Notes under the pieces: generated by a model
Told to the model about the DNA's origin: nothing
What the model saw: only the letters and a program-made list of their open reading frames with translations
Database searches by the model: none
NCBI GenBank assembly: GCA_028714615.1
Contig: JAQTMA010000119.1
Coordinates: forward strand, 1,477 to 12,495
Direction: 5' to 3'
DNA from: Anaerolineaceae bacterium
GTDB lineage: Bacteria; Chloroflexota; Anaerolineae; Anaerolineales; Anaerolineaceae
DNA length: 11,019 bases
In this document: piece by piece, positions 7,461 to 11,019 of the stretch
Position numbering within the stretch: the stretch's first letter is position 1
How the letters are laid out: each line of letters begins with the position of its first letter
Position numbers and translations under genes: made by a program

Positions 7461-8557
7461 TGCAGTACCGTGCTCGTCCAGGCTTGGATCCAGGCATCGC
7501 GGTTTTTGGCGATTTCATCCGGAGACAGGCTGGCGGATTGTTGCGGAAGCAGGGCGAACTCAGAAAAGACGGTGGGCAGCCTGGCTTGCGGATTGACCGG
7601 GTAAACGAACATCTGTAACGGCATGTCCTCCTGGAAGGGTATGCTCAACATGAAATCGACGAATTTCTGGGCAAGCTCCGGCTTTTTGGTGCCGGCCAGA
7701 ATGCCGACGAATTCCACCTGGCGGAAGCAGGTGTCTGGCGCGGTGATCGAGCGGGTAGGCGGCTCGGCTACCGGCGTGGACGCATAGACCACCTCGGCGG
7801 CCGGGCTGGTGTTGTAGGATACCACCAGAGGCTGAGCGCCCTTACCCGATGAACCGCTAAAATTGGTGTAATAGGCGTCCTCCCAACTGTTGACCACCAC
7901 CAGGCCGTTATCGCGCAGACTTTTCCAATACTCCAGGTAGTGCTCCTGGCCGAAATGTTTAACGGTAGCTAACAAGAAAGCCAGGCCCGGCGAGGAGGTA
8001 GCTGGGTTTTCGGTCACCAACAACCCCTTGTATTCGGGTTTTGCCAGGTCTTCCAGACTTTGCGGGATGGTGAGCTGTTTCCCGGCAAAGTAAGCTTTGT
8101 CATAGTTCAAGCACACGTCGCCGTAATCGACCGGCAGCGCCTGATTGCTCGGGTCGAGTTTGAACTCGGCGGGGATTTGCGCCAGCACTGGCGAAGCATA
8201 GGGGAGATAAATCCCGGCTTGCAGCGCGCGAGAGAGGAAGGTGTTATCCACCCCGTAGAAGACGTCAGCCAGCGGCGCCTCTTTGGAGAGGATCGCTTTG
8301 TTTAACGCGGCTCCGGCATCCCCGCTCTTGATGAAGCTGAGCTTGACGTGGTTGGCTTGCTCAAATTGAGCCACCACCGGCTGGCTGGCAGCGAAGGAAT
8401 CGTGCACCATGACGGTCAGGTTTTGCACTGCGGGTTGCGGAGCGATGCCCGTATTGGTCGCCGCGGCCGGGGTCGGGTTGGATATAGCCGCCTGCCCCCC
8501 ACAGGCCGCCAGCAGAAAGCCGATCATCAGGCAGGAGACCAGTATTTTTGTTTTCAT
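7457..8557 (-). CDS. thiB: Thiamine-binding lipoprotein of the ABC transporter
   Basis: A 366-aa extracellular solute-binding protein. The N-terminus is a lipoprotein signal with basic MKTK, a hydrophobic core and lipobox LAAC with Cys19. It is followed by an Ala/Pro/Thr-rich tether to about residue 42. The mature part follows the TbpA/ThiB pattern: VMVHDSFAASQPV, the FYGVDNTFL segment, NSWEDAYYTNF and VVSYNTSPA. The Trp and Tyr of the last two match, as I recall, the aromatic residues that sandwich thiamine in the E. coli protein. The start is ATG at 8557, because AGGAGGA (8564-8570) lies 6 nt upstream. A longer frame from 8581 would contain this ribosome site inside the gene and would spoil the signal peptide. 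It lies 75 bp after thiN and overlaps thiP by 4 nt. Lipid anchoring fits a monoderm cell. Confidence 0.95.
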   Translation of the reverse strand: MKTKILVSCLMIGFLLAACGGQAAISNPTPAAATNTGIAPQPAVQNLTVMVHDSFAASQPVVAQFEQANHVKLSFIKSGDAGAALNKAILSKEAPLADVFYGVDNTFLSRALQAGIYLPYASPVLAQIPAEFKLDPSNQALPVDYGDVCLNYDKAYFAGKQLTIPQSLEDLAKPEYKGLLVTENPATSSPGLAFLLATVKHFGQEHYLEYWKSLRDNGLVVVNSWEDAYYTNFSGSSGKGAQPLVVSYNTSPAAEVVYASTPVAEPPTRSITAPDTCFRQVEFVGILAGTKKPELAQKFVDFMLSIPFQEDMPLQMFVYPVNPQARLPTVFSEFALLPQQSASLSPDEIAKNRDAWIQAWTSTVLH

Positions 8558-8583
8558 TCGTTCTCCTCCTTTCACAAACATTC

Positions 8584-8632
8584 ACAGAGAGTACAACGAG
8601 TTAATAAATTTTGTGTCCTCTGTATACTGTGG
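8584..8632 (-). repeat. Imperfect inverted repeat between thiN and thiB
   Basis: On the minus strand CCACAG and ACAGAG near the thiN stop face CTCTGTG near thiB. The perfect core is ACAGAG (8584-8589) with CTCTGT (8618-8623), separated by an AT-rich loop. The CACAGAG/CTCTGTG style resembles small dispersed intergenic repeats that I have seen in many bacterial genomes; this is an impression, not a match. It is the only non-overlapping junction within the operon. The thiN TAA sits at its edge. Confidence 0.35.
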
Positions 8633-9286
8633 TTAGGGTTTTTGCCTCGTATGCACACATAATAACGAACCCGAAGCAATAACCACGCGGGCATGTCCGG
8701 TGATCATCACATTGCTGATCCCGCGCGTCTTGTACGGGTAGAGCGTTTCCCCGTGCAATGGATACTCCAGACCTTGCGTGGTCACCCCACTGACATCGCC
8801 CTGCAACGGGAGCAGCGAGACCACGTCGCCCGGCGCCCCGCTCAGCTCCGCCTGGCCGGTGATCCAGAAGACTTCCTCCAGCCCGTCATCCAGGCGCACC
8901 GTGCAATCATGCAGAGCCGGGTCGCGCAGCAGGGAAAGATTCCCCAGGGTGTGATCCAACCGCCCGCCCAGCCCGCCTACCACCAGCAGGTCGCGGTACC
9001 CTTCATCTACAGCCAGGCGCAAAGCCAGTTCGAGATCGGTTTCGTCTTTGTGCGACGGGTGGCGGACGGTGCGCGCCCCGGCCGATTCCAGGCGCGGCAA
9101 GAGACCAGGCGCGAGCGAGTCCAGGTCACCCACCAGGAGAGCGGGCATCAAACCCAGGCGTACCATGTGGCGCATACCGCCATCTGCCGCAATCAGCCTG
9201 TCGTCTGGCTTCAATAACGCTTGGGCAGCGTCCGGGTCTGGCAGGTCGCCATTGGCAAAGATCACGGCACGGGAAGTTTTATCCAA
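8633..9286 (-). CDS. thiN: Thiamine pyrophosphokinase (thiamine diphosphokinase)
   Basis: A 217-aa cytoplasmic enzyme that transfers pyrophosphate from ATP to thiamine to give TPP. The family motifs are all present: ANGD (11-14), AADGG (33-37), GDLDS (53-57), the acidic DETDLE (81-86) and GGRLDHTLGN (107-116). The C-terminal beta-barrel that completes the thiamine site follows. I choose TTG at 9286 as the start, because GGAGGG (9294-9299) lies 7 nt upstream. The ATG at 9301 overlaps that ribosome site, has none of its own, and would add only five residues. The gene is first in the operon, directly behind the TPP riboswitch, so enzyme and transporter share feedback control. ThiN-type kinases act in salvage of unphosphorylated thiamine, which fits the transporter; no de novo thiamine genes are seen in the window. 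Confidence 0.95.
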   Translation of the reverse strand: MDKTSRAVIFANGDLPDPDAAQALLKPDDRLIAADGGMRHMVRLGLMPALLVGDLDSLAPGLLPRLESAGARTVRHPSHKDETDLELALRLAVDEGYRDLLVVGGLGGRLDHTLGNLSLLRDPALHDCTVRLDDGLEEVFWITGQAELSGAPGDVVSLLPLQGDVSGVTTQGLEYPLHGETLYPYKTRGISNVMITGHARVVIASGSLLCVHTRQKP

Positions 9287-9340
9287 ATAAAAACCCTCCA
9301 TACGGAGGGATAGGGAGATTGGCTGCGCTATATCCCTCCG
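9284..9340 (-). promoter_or_regulatory. Riboswitch expression platform: mutually exclusive hairpins over the thiN ribosome site
   Basis: The RNA segment UAUCCCUCCG (plus coordinates 9303-9312) has two perfect partners. Six of its bases, CCCUCC (9304-9309), pair with the thiN Shine-Dalgarno GGAGGG (9294-9299) across a 4-nt loop. All ten pair with CGGAGGGAUA (9331-9340) at the 3' end of the aptamer. The proximal hairpin is followed directly by UUUUUAUUU, so it also has the shape of a short intrinsic terminator. Predicted logic: TPP bound locks 9331-9340 into the aptamer, the proximal hairpin forms and expression stops; without TPP the distal pairing frees the ribosome site. Confidence 0.8.
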
Positions 9341-9420
9341 CCGGAATTACCCGGATCAGGTAGTGCGGGTCAAAGGCAGTCGGCCTTTTTCTCAGCCCAG
9401 CTTTACCGGGCTCCCCGTTG
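9328..9420 (-). promoter_or_regulatory. TPP riboswitch aptamer (thi-box)
   Basis: The minus-strand RNA carries the conserved thi-box elements in order: CGGGGAGCCC, a P3 stem AGCCC/GGGCU, the CUGAGA motif (9390-9395), an extra stem AAAGGC/GCCUUU (9372-9388), GACCC closing P2, the signature ACCUGAUCCGGGUAAU (9346-9361), the CCGG pair of P4 and GCGGAGGGA. This is the pyrimidine-sensor and pyrophosphate-sensor layout of TPP riboswitches. The closing helix P1 is not obvious in the flanks. It lies upstream of thiN, thiB, thiP and thiQ, exactly where TPP feedback is expected. Confidence 0.97.
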
Positions 9421-9437
9421 ATCGATCGATTAAGGAT

Positions 9438-9466
9438 AGTATAGGATGAGAAGGAAGGAAAGTCAA
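9438..9466 (-). promoter_or_regulatory. Sigma70-type promoter of the thiamine operon
   Basis: The minus strand has TTGACT (9461-9466), a 17-nt spacer and TATACT (9438-9443), close to the vegetative consensus with ideal spacing. Predicted transcription starts near 9431, giving a leader of about 145 nt that contains the whole aptamer and the switching hairpin before the TTG of thiN. Confidence 0.85.
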
Positions 9467-9498
9467 GTTGAATTCGGTTTTCGAAGTACAATTTTCCA

Positions 9499-9792
9499 AT
9501 GGCTACCCTCTCACTAGGACTCCTTCAATTACTTTCGAGGGGTTTCGACCAAGACGCCAACCTCGCCAAAGGCGAAGATACTGTCCGCCAGGCGGCAGGC
9601 ATGGGCGCCGAGGAAGGTATCTACCTGGCTCATTTTGACCTGGAGCAGTTGCGAAATTACCGGGAGCGCGAAGTACTGGGCAATGCTTTCCGTAAACCAC
9701 ACCGGTACGGCCTGCTGACCGAGATGGATGTGCATGCGCCATTCATTCGAGTAAACGAGAAGGGAGTGCGCTTTCCACGGGGGGAGAGATAG
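9499..9792 (+). pseudogene. Internally deleted carbon-nitrogen hydrolase (nitrilase superfamily)
   Basis: The frame encodes 97 aa, against a usual 260-310 aa for the family. Residues 1-37 look like the family N-terminus (GLLQLLSRGFDQDANLAKGE, then RQAAGMGA, which normally continues into the DIALFPE strand with the catalytic Glu). Residues 38-97 look like the family C-terminus (EEGIYLAHFDLEQLRNYRE, then GNAFRKPHRYGLL). The centre, including the catalytic Glu, Lys and Cys, is missing, and the two ends are joined in frame near 9606-9615. Codon choice is GC-rich in the third position in the middle part, as expected for formerly coding DNA. No Shine-Dalgarno is visible before ATG 9499. Identification is by pattern memory of the family; I infer a non-functional remnant. 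The gene is divergent from the thiamine promoter. Confidence 0.72.
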
Positions 9793-9909
9793 AGAACAAA
9801 GTAAGACCCAACTATCAACGGTTGGGCAACGAAAACCAGGAGAAAGGGCATATGGATAAGAGTGAATCATTTTGCGCCGGAACACGTGGCGAGTGTCTTC
9901 GCGACAAAT

Positions 9910-10038
9910 TCAACCCAGTACTTCAATAAACCTTTCGAATGTGATATATTCGGATCGAGCGGTGAGCACCGTTCCAAGTACCGGGATCAGGTCTCTGCCC
10001 CGGGGCGTCAGGAAAATCCTGTTATCAGGAGCGCCGAC
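9910..10038 (-). pseudogene. Possible C-terminal remnant of a MarR-like winged-helix regulator
   Basis: A 42-codon open stretch on the minus strand ends in TGA. It contains DNRIFLTPRGRDLIPVL, which resembles the wing of MarR-type regulators (basic residues, then LTxxGR), followed by a helical tail TARSEYITFERFIEVLG. Immediately upstream the frame has a TAG, and no start or DNA-recognition helix can be read, so an intact gene is excluded. The similarity is short and could be chance. It fits the decayed character of the surrounding DNA. Confidence 0.3.
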
Positions 10039-10126
10039 CTACTTGTGCCACCGCTCACTTTTTTCACCAAGATGGCTGGAAGTGGTTTCATCCGTTTCAT
10101 ACACCAAAGGGTGTGAAATTCAATCA

Positions 10127-10215
10127 AGGCGGGTCTGTTCTGGGTAGAGAACCCGGGTCATGAAGACCCGCCTCTACAGCCAGGTTGAGAGGCTAATCTG
10201 ACAAGGTTCATCCTG
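10127..10215 (+). repeat. Hairpin-plus-tail intergenic repeat, copy 1
   Basis: A perfect 10-bp inverted repeat AGGCGGGTCT/AGACCCGCCT (10127-10136 and 10164-10173) encloses a nested GTTCT/AGAAC hairpin (10137-10152). About 13 bp later comes a 29-bp tail beginning GAGAGGCTAATCTG (10187-10215), which recurs in copy 2. The layout suggests a small non-autonomous palindromic element. No transposase is present. Confidence 0.7.
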
Positions 10216-10581
10216 CGCCTCACCATGGGGAGCCGCTCAGGTCAAGCGATTGGGTCCCCGGTGGGGTAGGGGCACCCTGGGAAAGAACACCCACACCGTC
10301 CCGGCGCCTGGGGCGGGGTTGCGATTCCAGGATGCGGGAGGTGTGGTCAAACCCCATGCCCCGGGGATGGAATTGCGTATGCGGTTGGTAAGGGACGAGG
10401 GGGGTTTTAGAATATATGTGCTAACTTAGCAAGAGGGAAATGGGTGGGAGGTAAAGAGAAGGTTCTCGCGCAGGCGCGGGGACGCGGTGAAAGACAAGAA
10501 ATTCACCGCCAATACAGGTTTATGTTGTTGCCGAACCGTCCCTACATCCATATCGAGAGTACCCGATCCGCTCACCTGGTA
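10216..10581. other. Gene-poor GC-rich stretch
   Basis: I see no gene. The DNA is rich in C and G runs and holds an imperfect hairpin GGGTCCCC/GGGGCACCC (10252-10277) and a short perfect palindrome at 10419-10431. Short open frames on both strands have no ribosome site and no recognisable motif, and several run on into the repeat copies. Confidence 0.5.
10419..10431. repeat. 13-bp palindrome TGCTAA-C-TTAGCA
   Basis: Two perfect 6-bp half sites flank one central C, directly after an AT-rich AGAATATATG stretch. The shape fits a dimeric repressor operator or a recombination core. No intact gene follows it, so it may be a leftover of a lost promoter. Confidence 0.35.
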
Positions 10582-10635
10582 GGGGTGGGTCTGCAAGGTT
10601 TCGAAGCAAACTTTTCCCACATCCAGACCCACCCC
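10582..10635. repeat. 12-bp inverted repeat with 30-nt loop
   Basis: GGGGTGGGTCTG (10582-10593) is perfectly complementary to CAGACCCACCCC (10624-10635). The loop contains a small GTTT/AAAC stem. The arms share the GGGTCT/AGACCC core with the other repeat copies, so it is probably a further, diverged unit of the same family without the conserved tail. Confidence 0.6.
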
Positions 10636-10676
10636 GGTGGAGGGTAGGACAGCCCTGAGCGGCTGACCACCACCCG

Positions 10677-10768
10677 GGGCAGGTCTGGTAGGTTTGCCCG
10701 CCAAATTGATTTTCGATTTCAGACCCGCCCCTACGCTCGAGAGCCTAACCTTGACAAAGTTCATCTTG
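10677..10768 (+). repeat. Hairpin-plus-tail intergenic repeat, copy 2
   Basis: Arms GGGCAGGTCTG (10677-10687) and CAGACCCGCCC (10720-10730) pair with a single G-U position. They are followed by CTACGCTC and the 30-bp tail GAGAGCCTAACCTTGACAAA... (10739-10768). The tail matches that of copy 1 in the same orientation with few changes. Copies 1 and 2 lie about 550 bp apart. Confidence 0.7.
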
Positions 10769-10890
10769 ATGGGTAGGTGTAAGACCCCCTATATCCAAAT
10801 CGTGGTTGTAGCCCGGGCAGCAGCATTTGTGGGTAAGGCGGTCATTCTTTCGCACTGGTAGTGACGACTCTGCGCAGCGCCCCTTGCGGG
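10769..10890. other. Intergenic stretch after the GTPase gene
   Basis: No gene or strong terminator is seen. A palindromic CTGCGCAG (10870-10877) lies shortly after the stop codon of the minus-strand GTPase fragment but is not followed by a T-run. Confidence 0.35.
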
Positions 10891-11019
10891 TCAGGTCGTG
10901 GATTCCATCTCTTCCAGGATACTGTAGAGCAGCTCGAGCAAGATGGTTTTTACCGATTCTTTGTCGTGCGCTGTACAGGGAAGCAACTTCACGTTGGGAT
11001 CCAGGCGGAGCGCGTTGCG
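10891..11019 (-). CDS. C-terminal end of a probable small Ras/MglA-like GTPase (partial)
   Basis: The minus strand is open from the window edge to TGA at 10891-10893, giving 42 residues. The segment LRLDPNVKLLPCTAHDKESV followed by KTILLELLYSILEEM matches the end of bacterial MglA-like GTPases. There a strand carrying the Ser/Cys-Ala (G5-like) element is followed by a Glu-Ser-Val-Lys turn and the last amphipathic helix. The nucleotide-binding P-loop and NKxD motifs would lie outside the window. Such GTPases often sit beside roadblock/LC7 genes and act in polarity or signalling. The family call rests on this short tail only. Confidence 0.55.
   Translation of the reverse strand, partial: RNALRLDPNVKLLPCTAHDKESVKTILLELLYSILEEMESTT

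Noticed and set aside
6004..7518. A 504-codon open frame on the minus strand in another phase over thiP
   Set aside because: Its product is a Pro/Gly/Arg/Ala-rich low-complexity chain, while the overlapping frame gives a textbook two-domain permease. It is a shadow of GC-rich coding DNA.
4696..8557. Iron(III) or polyamine ABC transporter
   Set aside because: The permease and ATPase alone would allow it, but the binding protein carries the ThiB motif set and the operon has thiN and a TPP riboswitch.
9807..9826. CCCAAC/GTTGGG hairpin after the hydrolase remnant as a terminator
   Set aside because: The stem is only 6 bp and no T-run follows on the plus strand, so I do not call it.
9529..9885. 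Minus-strand open frames, one with a hydrophobic start, opposite the hydrolase remnant
   Set aside because: No ribosome site and no family pattern; the plus-strand frame explains the coding bias.
10252..10315. Possible G-quadruplex in the G-run-rich stretch
   Set aside because: The G-runs are matched by nearby C-runs that form simple hairpins, and the loops are long and irregular.
10426..10764. A 112-codon minus-strand open frame
   Set aside because: It runs straight through both inverted-repeat units, so its apparent length comes from GC-rich repeat DNA.
10127..10768. CRISPR array
   Set aside because: The repeats are two to three palindromic copies at irregular spacing, with no regular spacer series and no cas genes.

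Overview
The window looks like chromosomal DNA from a GC-rich, probably monoderm bacterium. My best guess is Chloroflexota (Anaerolineae-like). The grounds are a DinG-type helicase with an N-terminal exonuclease domain, a lipoprotein (not periplasmic) thiamine-binding protein, a C-terminal fragment resembling an MglA-like small GTPase, and GC-rich hairpin repeats between genes. The taxonomic call is inference; no rRNA or marker gene is present.

Layout. (1) 3-2792, plus strand: a dinG-type exonuclease/helicase gene cut off at its 5' end. (2) 2944-3612, minus strand, convergent with dinG: an XRE-cupin regulator preceded by a tandem 15-bp repeat that may be its operator. (3) 3736-9466, minus strand: a compact thiamine salvage operon. 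It reads, in transcription order, sigma70-type promoter, TPP riboswitch, switching hairpin, thiN (thiamine pyrophosphokinase), thiB (binding lipoprotein), thiP (fused permease), thiQ (ATPase), a DUF402 protein, and an unrecognised 177-aa protein. From thiB to the last gene every junction overlaps (4, 4, 8 and 40 nt), so the last two genes are almost certainly co-expressed with thiamine uptake. (4) 9499-9792, plus strand: what looks like an internally deleted carbon-nitrogen hydrolase (nitrilase superfamily) gene, with the N-terminus joined in frame to the C-terminus. (5) 9793-10890: gene-poor decayed DNA with a possible winged-helix regulator fragment and two copies of a hairpin-plus-tail repeat. 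(6) 10891-11019, minus strand: C-terminal end of a probable Ras/MglA-like GTPase that continues outside the window.

How it works together. External thiamine would be bound by ThiB, moved through ThiP with ATP hydrolysis by ThiQ, and converted to TPP by ThiN. TPP then binds the leader RNA and shuts the operon off. The leader contains a 10-nt segment that can pair either with the aptamer's 3' strand or with the Shine-Dalgarno of thiN. The second hairpin is also followed by a U-run, so one switch could control both transcription and translation. The least explained part of the system is the operon tail: a DUF402 protein (a family that includes nucleotide phosphatases) and an unknown protein, both predicted to be under TPP control.
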